A stretch of DNA of 64,000 bases from Pseudomonas putida (GTDB taxonomy: Bacteria; Pseudomonadota; Gammaproteobacteria; Pseudomonadales; Pseudomonadaceae): contig NZ_JANHLD010000002.1 in assembly GCF_028682455.1 (NCBI RefSeq), positions 1-64,000 on the forward strand, given 5' to 3'. The stretch's first letter is position 1. Each line of letters starts with the position of its first letter. The notes beneath the pieces were generated by a model that searched no databases, was not told where the DNA came from, and saw only the letters and a list, made by a program, of their open reading frames with translations. The position numbers were made by a program, and so were the translations under genes. Positions 54,763-62,373 of the stretch are shown here, one piece after another.

Positions 54763-56133
54763 ATGGGGTTAAAGGCCGAGCTGAAAGCTCTCGTAGATGA
54801 GTTAGATCAAATACACAAGGGGGCCACGCCATGGTCCGAAGAACCTGGAATTCCTGATTTCGTCACTGCTGAGAATGGTATGCAGCGGTTCTTCACAAGG
54901 AAGGCAAGAGAGGCACTTGGGCAATTCTCCAGCACCCTCCATCAGAATCGGCCCCAGAAGTCAGTGAAGATTGAGTCTGAGGCCTATCAAAAGGTAGTCC
55001 GTCAGACCGTTGCCGACTTGCATGCTGCGGGTGAGCTCTTAGGATTTGATGAATGCGATCAGGGCGGGCTTCTTCCAAAACTGAAGTTACTCATTGAGGA
55101 ACGACTCGCAAGCATCGCCAACGAGCACACGCACTATTTTCCTGCCTGGACCCTGGGCATGGAGAGGGTTTCTCCTTTCTCCCTCGGCCCGGTGACATTC
55201 TTGAATAGATCCGACTGGATAGATTCGGTCGACTTCCCTCAGTACGGAAAGGATCACTATCTGAACCAACCAGAGGCGAACCACCGCTGGAAGGAAATTC
55301 TCAAGGATGCCTTGCAGAATCCCAATGATGGCTCCTCCATCGAAGGGCTGGCCAACGCCGTCTACAGTGCGATCGTCGGATGTCCGGCCTTGGTCAAGGT
55401 AACAGTCCGTGGCTATGAGCGTGAATTCTCACGCAAGTTGGCGAGGTTGGTTGCCAAGACAGCGCTTGACGCTATCTCTCTTGGCTTTGGGGCCCCCGAG
55501 TGCTTCTTGCAACAGGCGCTTCAAGACGAGCGTCTACCGCCTGCCGGTAGCGATCGCCTGGTCGAAACCAAAGGATTTCTGTGGTTGCCCGGAAGCTCGC
55601 TTGGGAAGCGTATTACTTCGCAACCTCCCGAGCGAGTAAGGCAAGCGTTGGATGACATGACGTCTATTATTCCGGCATTCGCGGCGATCCTTGATGGGTT
55701 GCTTGATCCATCGAGTCACCCGCATCCCAAGCTTGCCAATCGATGGGCTACTGCGCTGGATTGGTTCGGCGAAGGCAATCGTGAATCAAGTGATGCCATA
55801 GCGCTGGCGAAGCTCGGAACCTGCCTAGATGTACTGTGCTGCGGTGGCAAGAACGATGGTATCCGTGAAATGGTCATCCATTTAACTGGTACGAGTAGCG
55901 AAACTCAGGTAGTACGGGGCAACCGTCCTCGCACACTGAAGCAGTTGGTCAAGGACATCTATGACCACGGTCGATCGCAGATACTGCATGGCACACACTA
56001 CGACAGGCTGGAATCATTCGCCGCAGAGCGCCAGTATGCCACCTACCTCGCACGGATCGTGTTGATTGAGTGCGCAGTGCGGTTACAGCACTATGGTGGT
56101 TCAGATGAAGACAAGGCGTTCAGAACAATATAG
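54763..56133 (+). CDS. HEPN-domain protein, putative abortive-infection factor
   Basis: 456 residues. The C-terminal region has the HEPN signature RSQILHG (R404-x4-H409) preceded by LKQLVKDIYDHG, the pattern of HEPN ribonucleases of Abi-type/ApeA-like proteins. The N-terminal ~380 residues are not recognised. The start follows AAGGGAAAATGT. It is the only plus-strand gene within the minus-strand transfer operon, abuts the stop of the PFL_4697-type gene and has lower GC, so it is inserted cargo. An antiphage role is inferred from the domain and location. Confidence 0.75.
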   Translation: MGLKAELKALVDELDQIHKGATPWSEEPGIPDFVTAENGMQRFFTRKAREALGQFSSTLHQNRPQKSVKIESEAYQKVVRQTVADLHAAGELLGFDECDQGGLLPKLKLLIEERLASIANEHTHYFPAWTLGMERVSPFSLGPVTFLNRSDWIDSVDFPQYGKDHYLNQPEANHRWKEILKDALQNPNDGSSIEGLANAVYSAIVGCPALVKVTVRGYEREFSRKLARLVAKTALDAISLGFGAPECFLQQALQDERLPPAGSDRLVETKGFLWLPGSSLGKRITSQPPERVRQALDDMTSIIPAFAAILDGLLDPSSHPHPKLANRWATALDWFGEGNRESSDAIALAKLGTCLDVLCCGGKNDGIREMVIHLTGTSSETQVVRGNRPRTLKQLVKDIYDHGRSQILHGTHYDRLESFAAERQYATYLARIVLIECAVRLQHYGGSDEDKAFRTI

Positions 56134-56883
56134 CTACAGGTACTTTTTGAAGCTCCCCGCAGTCAGAGATACAGCCAGTCCCAGTAAGGCGGCGCTGGGT
56201 AACAGAATCAGCAGTGGATGCACCGAGACCGGCATCGCCAAGTAGATCACCCAGGGCAGTATCGCCAGTGGCAGTAGCGAGGCTTTCGCGCGATGGTAGA
56301 CGAAGCCCGATTCCCGGCCGGCGCCGAACTTGCGCACGTCGCGGCGCACCAGTCCATCGACCAGACCGACGAACACTGCCGTGAGCACCAGCGGCAGTGT
56401 CAATACCAGAACCAGCAGGCGCACCATAAAGGTCAAGGTGATGAAAGCGGCGGCAATCAGATAGCGCTCGGCCCAGACATAGACTTGGCTGATGAAGTAG
56501 CGGAAATCACGGGATTGTCCTTGGCCCGGCGCGCGGGCGCGTTCTGCGGTATCGTTCATCTTGTCGAGCAGCCCGGTCTTGACGAACACCCACTCGTAAC
56601 CCGTCTCCACCAGACGGTGCGCGGTGCGCCCTGGCTCCTGCACGATGGCGCTGCGCGTGAAGTGATTCGACAGATGCCCCAGCTCGTACTGCAGCATCGA
56701 TTGCGCATGGCGCCAGCCCTGGTCCTTCCAGAACAGGTGCATGCCCACGCACTCGATCAGGATCGACAGCATCAGCGAGGCGATCAGTACCCCGAACAGG
56801 CGCAGCGGCAAGGAGATCGCAGTGGCGATCAGGCCCTGCCGGCGCTGTTGCTGCCGCTGCGCAGTGGATGCCGGGTCGCTCAT
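56134..56883 (-). CDS. ICE membrane protein, PFL_4697 family
   Basis: 249 residues with four to five hydrophobic helices (for example LFGVLIASLMLSILIECVGM and LLPLAILPWVIYLAMPVSVH). It resembles the PFL_4697/TIGR03747 family, which is encoded beside TraD. It may assist the coupling protein in the inner membrane. The start overlaps the traD stop by 4 bp. Confidence 0.87.
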   Translation of the reverse strand: MSDPASTAQRQQQRRQGLIATAISLPLRLFGVLIASLMLSILIECVGMHLFWKDQGWRHAQSMLQYELGHLSNHFTRSAIVQEPGRTAHRLVETGYEWVFVKTGLLDKMNDTAERARAPGQGQSRDFRYFISQVYVWAERYLIAAAFITLTFMVRLLVLVLTLPLVLTAVFVGLVDGLVRRDVRKFGAGRESGFVYHRAKASLLPLAILPWVIYLAMPVSVHPLLILLPSAALLGLAVSLTAGSFKKYL

Positions 56884-59069
56884 GGCGTGTGCTCATCCAG
56901 GCCCGTGTCGCCCGTGACGTTCGCGGGAGGGTCGCTCGCAATGGGCGCTTCGTCGAGCAAGTCGTCGGGCAAGGGGCCATCCTGCAGCATCGGCGACCCC
57001 AGGTTCTCCCACCAGTGCGCAGCCTCGGTGTAGTGCTGGCGCATGTACCCCGCGAGCTGCTGCAGATCCTCCGGCATGGCCTCATCAGGGTCGGCCGCCG
57101 GCAGCGGCATCCTGACCTTCCACAGCTGTCCGCCCTGCATCAGGGCGAAGCATTGACCCTTCGGCAACGCTACGACATGAGAGGGCTCGATCATCGGCAC
57201 GCTGGACATGCTGATGCGGTCTTGCGTGTTGCTGGTGAAATCGGTTGAACCGCGGATCTCCGAACTATCGGTCGCACCGCTGACGATGGTCGTGGTGTAG
57301 ACCTCCACCTTCGGCAACTGCCTGGTCAGCAGTTCGGCGGTGGCGGTTTCGCGCACCCTCAACATGAACACATTGTTGAAATTCCCGACGACCTGACCGG
57401 CTTTGGCCCTATTGCCGATGCGCGCCTCGATGTCGCTCAGGGTCTGCGTGTAAGCGGTGATCTGGAGCCCGGCGCCGCCCCCCTTGTTGATCATCGGAAT
57501 GAACTCGTCGCCCATCAACTCATTGAATTCATCCGCGTGAACATTGATCGGCACCTTGGTGTTCGCGGAGGCCCACGGCAGACCATCGTCGATACCGTGT
57601 TTATAAATGTGGCCTGCGACGGAAACCAAGTCACTGAACATCGAATTGCCGACCGCCGCAGCGACTTCGGCATCAGAAAGCGCATCCAGGCCGACATAGA
57701 CAATGGCGCGCTTCCGGATCACCTGCATCCAATCGAAAATAGGACGGGGATCACCGAGGTCCGAGTAGTTCGGGGCCAGCAACTGGGCGACCTTGCCGCT
57801 GGTGAGCTTTTCCAACAGAGGCAGCAGCGAGGCGACGATCTTGTCGAAATACGTCTTGTCGTACCGGACCGCCGAGCGCAGGCCGTCGAGCACCGGATCG
57901 TAGTTGCGCGCCTGGCTGAGGTACTGCTCCAGGGCCACGACACGCTTCTCGCGTCCGATCATGTTCCTGGGGATGTTCTTCTCGTTGAGCTTGGCCTCGA
58001 TCTGGACGATGACTTCCCAGGCCTTCGGCTCGGTGCGGGCGAAGAAATGCGCGGCGTACTCGATGAACAGCGCATCGATGTTGATCACATGACGCTGGAT
58101 CAACAGATAGTCCGGACGTTGCCCCAGCTCGATCAGCGCCCTGGCAATGACATTGACGAATCTCCAGGCAAATTCGCGAAAGGCCGCGCTGTTGCCTTCG
58201 CCAGAAAGCTGGCCGGCGATGCGCGTTGCGACCTCGCTGATGCGGCCAAACCGTCCCACGGCGTTATAGCGCGCGCTGATATCGGGCCAGCCGAGATGAA
58301 AGATATACAGCTCGTTCTCGCGGCCGGCGCGCTTGGCCTCGACGTACACCCGCTTCAGGAGATCGGCATCACCCTTGGGGTCGATGACGATGACGACTTC
58401 ATGCTCGCCCGCAGCGTTTTGCCGCCGGATGTCCTGGGTCACGAACAGCTCGGCGAGCCGCGTCTTGCCCACGCGTGTCGTGCCCAGCACCAGAGAGTGT
58501 CCGACGCGTTCGCCCAGCGGCAGGCTGACGTCGACTTCCTCGGGTTCGATGCCGTGCAGGCGCGGCAGGCCGCCTACTGGCGGCAAGGGGCGCACGGGGT
58601 TGAGCGGCATGTCCCAGCTGGTGAGGCTCGACAGGCGCGAAAGTGGAAACGGCGCGAACTCCAACCGTTCCTCCAGGCGCCGCGCCAACTGGTAGGCCGG
58701 TGTCGGTTCAACGTAGCGCCTGAACTCGGGCCGGTACGTCTGCATCAGCCTGTGCGTGTGCTTCTGTTCCCAGCGAAAGCCTTTGCCGATGAATAACCGC
58801 TGCTGGCTGACCGGCACGTCGCGGCTTGTCATGACGTAGCGCGGCAACCTGCGGATGTTGCGGCGATAACGCAGAATCACCTGCGCGTCGCGCCAGCGGA
58901 TCGCACCGAAGGTGGCGAACGCCAGCGCACTGCCGATACCCATGGCCGGGCTCAGCGCGAGCGACCACGGTGCCACCAGGCACAGAAACGCGGCGCCGGC
59001 GCAGACCGCCACGGTGTACAGCTCCACCGCGGGGCGCAGCAGAACTTCGACGGGCTGCGTCTGCGACAT
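56880..59069 (-). CDS. traD: Conjugative coupling factor TraD (SXT type)
   Basis: A 729-residue coupling protein. Two N-terminal helices (YTVAVCAGAAFLCLVAPWSL and on) are followed by Walker A VLGTTRVGKTRLAELF near residue 190, Walker B VVIVIDPKGDAD near 220 and a C-terminal motor domain with NVHADEFNELMG. It hands the relaxase-DNA complex to the T4SS. It sits between the PFL_4695 and PFL_4697-type genes as usual. Confidence 0.94.
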   Translation of the reverse strand: MSQTQPVEVLLRPAVELYTVAVCAGAAFLCLVAPWSLALSPAMGIGSALAFATFGAIRWRDAQVILRYRRNIRRLPRYVMTSRDVPVSQQRLFIGKGFRWEQKHTHRLMQTYRPEFRRYVEPTPAYQLARRLEERLEFAPFPLSRLSSLTSWDMPLNPVRPLPPVGGLPRLHGIEPEEVDVSLPLGERVGHSLVLGTTRVGKTRLAELFVTQDIRRQNAAGEHEVVIVIDPKGDADLLKRVYVEAKRAGRENELYIFHLGWPDISARYNAVGRFGRISEVATRIAGQLSGEGNSAAFREFAWRFVNVIARALIELGQRPDYLLIQRHVINIDALFIEYAAHFFARTEPKAWEVIVQIEAKLNEKNIPRNMIGREKRVVALEQYLSQARNYDPVLDGLRSAVRYDKTYFDKIVASLLPLLEKLTSGKVAQLLAPNYSDLGDPRPIFDWMQVIRKRAIVYVGLDALSDAEVAAAVGNSMFSDLVSVAGHIYKHGIDDGLPWASANTKVPINVHADEFNELMGDEFIPMINKGGGAGLQITAYTQTLSDIEARIGNRAKAGQVVGNFNNVFMLRVRETATAELLTRQLPKVEVYTTTIVSGATDSSEIRGSTDFTSNTQDRISMSSVPMIEPSHVVALPKGQCFALMQGGQLWKVRMPLPAADPDEAMPEDLQQLAGYMRQHYTEAAHWWENLGSPMLQDGPLPDDLLDEAPIASDPPANVTGDTGLDEHTP

Positions 59070-59073
59070 GGCG

Positions 59074-59619
59074 TCATTGCTCGATGCCGGTGGCCGTGAC
59101 CAGCACCGGGTAATGCCGCAGGCCCAGGCGTTCGGCCAGATCGTCGGCGGACATCGGCGACAGATTCAGGCCGGGCGCGATTGCACGCAGTTGTGCCAGC
59201 GCCTGGGCCGTCTCGACATTGACCACCAGGCCCCAGGCGTTGCGTTGGCGCAGCGTGTCGGCGTGCTGACGCAACCAGGCTTGAGAGGTCGCATCGTCAC
59301 CGACCAGGAAGAATGGTTGCAGTCCGGGGGCCTCGATGACACGGCGGGCAACCGTTCCCGGCGTGAGCCTGGCACTGCGCACCGGCAGCATGGCCGTCTC
59401 ATCGACAGCGGCGGTTGGTGCCTCGGGAATGACGATGGAGGGGAGTGGCTGACTCGTGGCGCGCGGCTGCAGGTCGAGCGCTTCGTAGTACGGCAGCGCG
59501 GAAGCGCCGCCCCGGTCTTCCACCACGATCAGGGGCGGCGTGGCACGCACCGCGCTCATCGGCACGGTGGCGAGCATTACGACAAGAAGGCCGTGCGTGG
59601 CCCGGATGGATGAGGTCAT
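59074..59619 (-). CDS. ICE protein, PFL_4695 family
   Basis: 181 residues from MTSSIRATHGLL with a signal peptide ending VRA. The mature part (PPLIVVEDRGGASALPYYEAL ... RHYPVLVTATGIEQ) matches the PFL_4695/TIGR03765 family. Function unknown. It overlaps the lytic transglycosylase gene by 4 bp and precedes traD by 4 bp. Confidence 0.85.
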   Translation of the reverse strand: MTSSIRATHGLLVVMLATVPMSAVRATPPLIVVEDRGGASALPYYEALDLQPRATSQPLPSIVIPEAPTAAVDETAMLPVRSARLTPGTVARRVIEAPGLQPFFLVGDDATSQAWLRQHADTLRQRNAWGLVVNVETAQALAQLRAIAPGLNLSPMSADDLAERLGLRHYPVLVTATGIEQ

Positions 59620-60188
59620 CGGCTGTTCTCCTGGCGGGGCGCGTGTGCGGCGGTCTGTTGCGGGCCGAGCACGCGCTGGAGGTATTGTGAAACGCTGCGC
59701 CGGTAACGCGCCGCGGGCGCGCCGCCAGCCGGTCGGTGGTAACGCCCGACCGCCAGCAGCCAGTCTTCGCCGGGGGTGTGCTGCTCTTTCAGGATGTCGG
59801 CGGCGATGCGCAGGTTGTCGTAGGGGTCGAGCAGATCGCAGGGCTGGCGGTAGCGGTGCTGCTGGTAGCCGAGGTTGATCTGGCCCAAGCCCACGTCGAT
59901 GCGCGTGGGGGGCACCTCGCGCAGCGCCTGGCGCACGCCCGCACAAGCCTGCGCGCGCGTGGCGTAGCGGCGCGACTGGCCGGCGACATTGAGCGACCAG
60001 GGCCACGGCACGATGCGATCGTCCCGGCGCACGCCGCTTTCCTGCAGCGCCACGGCATAGAGCACCGTCGAAGGAATGCCGGCGCGCTGGGCCGCCAACT
60101 GGTAGGCGGGCGGCGGAATTTCCTGGGCCTGGACTGGCCCGGTCGCCAGCGCGGCGGCCAGCAGCACGCGCAGCGGCCACGTCGGCAT
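59616..60188 (-). CDS. Lytic transglycosylase (VirB1-like)
   Basis: 190 residues from MPTWPLRVLL, whose ATG overlaps the stop of the preceding gene (TGATG); an ATG six codons upstream is possible. It has a signal peptide ending VQAQ, then an SLT domain with catalytic Glu in YAVALQESG and the GLGQINLGY motif near residue 100. It would open peptidoglycan for the mating channel. Confidence 0.92.
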   Translation of the reverse strand: MPTWPLRVLLAAALATGPVQAQEIPPPAYQLAAQRAGIPSTVLYAVALQESGVRRDDRIVPWPWSLNVAGQSRRYATRAQACAGVRQALREVPPTRIDVGLGQINLGYQQHRYRQPCDLLDPYDNLRIAADILKEQHTPGEDWLLAVGRYHRPAGGAPAARYRRSVSQYLQRVLGPQQTAAHAPRQENSR

Positions 60189-60916
60189 CAGGGCTGGCGC
60201 TGCCATTGGCCGTTCACCTGACGCACCACCGCGGGCAGTTCACCGGGCAAACCCAGCGCCAGCCAGCGGCCACCGTCGTGGTTGAGCGTGATCGAGCCGC
60301 TGCGCACGCGCGCCGGATCGATCTGCGCGCGCTGGGCCCACTCGCGGATGCGCGCGTCGTCCTGGCGGCTGCCGACCATGTACAGGTCGAACTCGGCGTT
60401 CGCCGTCTGCAGACGCTGCACGACCTGGGCACACGGCGCGCAGCCGTCCCGGACGAACACGGCGGTACGACCGCTGCCGGTCATCGCACTGCCGCCCGGC
60501 AGCGCATCGGGCAGATTCACCCGCTGGGCGTCGGGATGCAGGCGTTGCCAGGCTTCGTCGTAGGCTCGTTGATACGCCAGCAACTTTTCCACGCGGCGCG
60601 CTTCGACCTGCACTTGCAGTTCGGCATAGCGCCGTCGCTCCTCGTCGGAGCGGGCTTCGATGCCGAGTGCGGTCAGCGGGTCGAGGTTGGGTGAATGGAT
60701 GCCCAGCGGCCCTTCCATCAGTTCGCGGTAGCGTCCCCATTCGTCGCCGCGCAGCCCCCAGTCCCGCGCCAGGCGTTCATCGCGTGCCTGATCGATCTGG
60801 CTCGGCGTGACACGGGAAGACTGTGCGGGTGTGCTCTGGGTGGCGGGCTGCTGCGCGAAGGCCGGTGCGTTCAGCGCGGCCAACAGGAACAGCATGGAAA
60901 GTGCGCGACGTTGCAT
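60188..60916 (-). CDS. ICE protein, PFL_4693 family (thioredoxin-like)
   Basis: 242 residues with a signal peptide ending PAFAQ. The C-terminal half has a thioredoxin-like active site (FVRDGCAPCAQVVQRL) near residue 160. It matches PFL_4693/TIGR03759. It probably handles disulfides of pilus proteins together with the DsbG-like protein. Confidence 0.86.
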   Translation of the reverse strand: MQRRALSMLFLLAALNAPAFAQQPATQSTPAQSSRVTPSQIDQARDERLARDWGLRGDEWGRYRELMEGPLGIHSPNLDPLTALGIEARSDEERRRYAELQVQVEARRVEKLLAYQRAYDEAWQRLHPDAQRVNLPDALPGGSAMTGSGRTAVFVRDGCAPCAQVVQRLQTANAEFDLYMVGSRQDDARIREWAQRAQIDPARVRSGSITLNHDGGRWLALGLPGELPAVVRQVNGQWQRQP

Positions 60917-60928
60917 GGCGCCTCCCGA

Positions 60929-61588
60929 TCAAGGAATCGCCAGCCGGCGCGTCTGGTCACCGGCCTGGAACACGGCGGTGTTGCCGTCGATGGTCTGCAA
61001 CTGCCAGCGCCCGGCATGCTCGCCGGGAAGCAGCACCTGGATCTGCCCGGCCGAGAGCGGGTCGGTGGCGGGGGCGATGGAAACGGCGCGCTGCCCGGCG
61101 CGCAGTTCCGCACCGATCAAGCGGAAGGGAAACGGCACCTGTGCCGGTGCCGTCGTCGTCGCCCTGGCGGGACGCGGCGCTGCGGGCGTGCGCGCGGCGG
61201 TCTGGCGCTGTGCCTTGAGCTGCTCGACCTCGCTGTGCAGTGTCTGCAGGGCCGCCTCGGTGGCGTAGCCGGCCAGCGACTGTTCGAGACGGGCGATGTC
61301 GGCTTCGAGGCGCTGGCGGGTGTCCTGCAAAGCTTCCTGCAAAGCTGCCGTGGTCGCCGCTTCGGGGCGGGCTTGCAGCGTCTGTACGTCGTCGGCGAAT
61401 TCGGCGAGCCGGCCTTCGAGCACCTGCAGTTGGCGTAAGGCCGAATCAACTTGACTCTGACCGGCCAGGTCGCCCGCAACGCGGAAGTTGACGAGCACCA
61501 GTGCGCTGAGTCCGACCATCCAGGCCCACAGCAGCAGGTACAGCACGAAGGCCGCGCGCGAACGCGACGCATGGGCCACTGCGCTCAT
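60929..61588 (-). CDS. ICE membrane-anchored coiled-coil protein
   Basis: 219 residues. A single N-terminal helix (AAFVLYLLLWAWMVGLSALVLV) is followed by a coiled coil (about 45-130) and a Pro/Ala/Thr linker. A small beta domain (FPFRLIGAELRAGQRAVSIA ... AVFQAGDQTRRLAIP) resembles PilP-type pilus proteins. It lies between PilL-like and PFL_4693-type genes. The precise family is uncertain. Confidence 0.7.
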   Translation of the reverse strand: MSAVAHASRSRAAFVLYLLLWAWMVGLSALVLVNFRVAGDLAGQSQVDSALRQLQVLEGRLAEFADDVQTLQARPEAATTAALQEALQDTRQRLEADIARLEQSLAGYATEAALQTLHSEVEQLKAQRQTAARTPAAPRPARATTTAPAQVPFPFRLIGAELRAGQRAVSIAPATDPLSAGQIQVLLPGEHAGRWQLQTIDGNTAVFQAGDQTRRLAIP

Positions 61589-62148
61589 GGCTGGCCTCCG
61601 TCGACGATGGGAAAGGTCTGCACCGGCGCGGCCAGTGGCGTGTCGGTCTCGGGATCTGCGGAGGGCTCGCCGGCAGGAACGAAGCAGATCTGGCGCGCCC
61701 TGTCATCGACCTGTACATCCCAGGCCGGCCCGGCGAGCGTGAGCAGTGCGTCGCGCAGCGTCATCGGCCCCAGATACAGGTGCGCCGCCGGCAGCGGCAG
61801 CGAATACAGCTCGATCACCGCATGGGCGTTCTCGCAAAGCTGGTAGCCGCTGCGCTGGAGTGCGTGGCGCAGGCCGTCGCCCACCGTCGCTCTGGCATCC
61901 GCTGGCATCGCCACGTCGATGACCTGCAGCAGCAGGTCACGCTGGGCCGCGGTGGGAACAAGCTCCACGAGCGTGTAGCGGCCATAGCGCACCACCGGAA
62001 TCAGTTCAGGTGACTGCGGCGCTGTGTCGGCTTCCTCGACAAGAGGATCAACGGGCGGTGCGGCGGTGGTGGCGCAGCCGCCGCTCAACACAGCGGTGAT
62101 CAGCAGGCCGCTGCCGGTCAGGCGCCGTAGAAGTTGGGTTGCTGGCAT
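61585..62148 (-). CDS. PilL-like lipoprotein (conjugative transfer region)
   Basis: 187 residues with a lipobox LSGGC near residue 25. The mature part (YGRYTLVELVPTAAQRDLLLQ and a later LYLGPMTLRDALLTLAGPAW) matches PilL N-terminal-domain proteins at the head of PFL-type ICE operons (TIGR03748). It overlaps the next gene by 4 bp and appears to be the first gene of the visible minus-strand operon. Confidence 0.82.
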   Translation of the reverse strand: MPATQLLRRLTGSGLLITAVLSGGCATTAAPPVDPLVEEADTAPQSPELIPVVRYGRYTLVELVPTAAQRDLLLQVIDVAMPADARATVGDGLRHALQRSGYQLCENAHAVIELYSLPLPAAHLYLGPMTLRDALLTLAGPAWDVQVDDRARQICFVPAGEPSADPETDTPLAAPVQTFPIVDGGQP

Positions 62149-62373
62149 GGTTCGGCTCTCGATGGCGATGAGCCGATACCTTCGCCGGGCAGACCGAATC
62201 GTTCAGCAAAGAATACGAAAGAGTCTTGGATCGCTTTGTTCGCGGGTGTAGGTTGGAAGTATGAGTCTTCGGAGGTTGAGTCAGCGCAGGCTTGTAGGGA
62301 AGGCGGTGAATAACTAACGGTGTTGCCGACGATGGGCTGATATTATTCGTAAGACATATTGCAGGGGGTGTGC

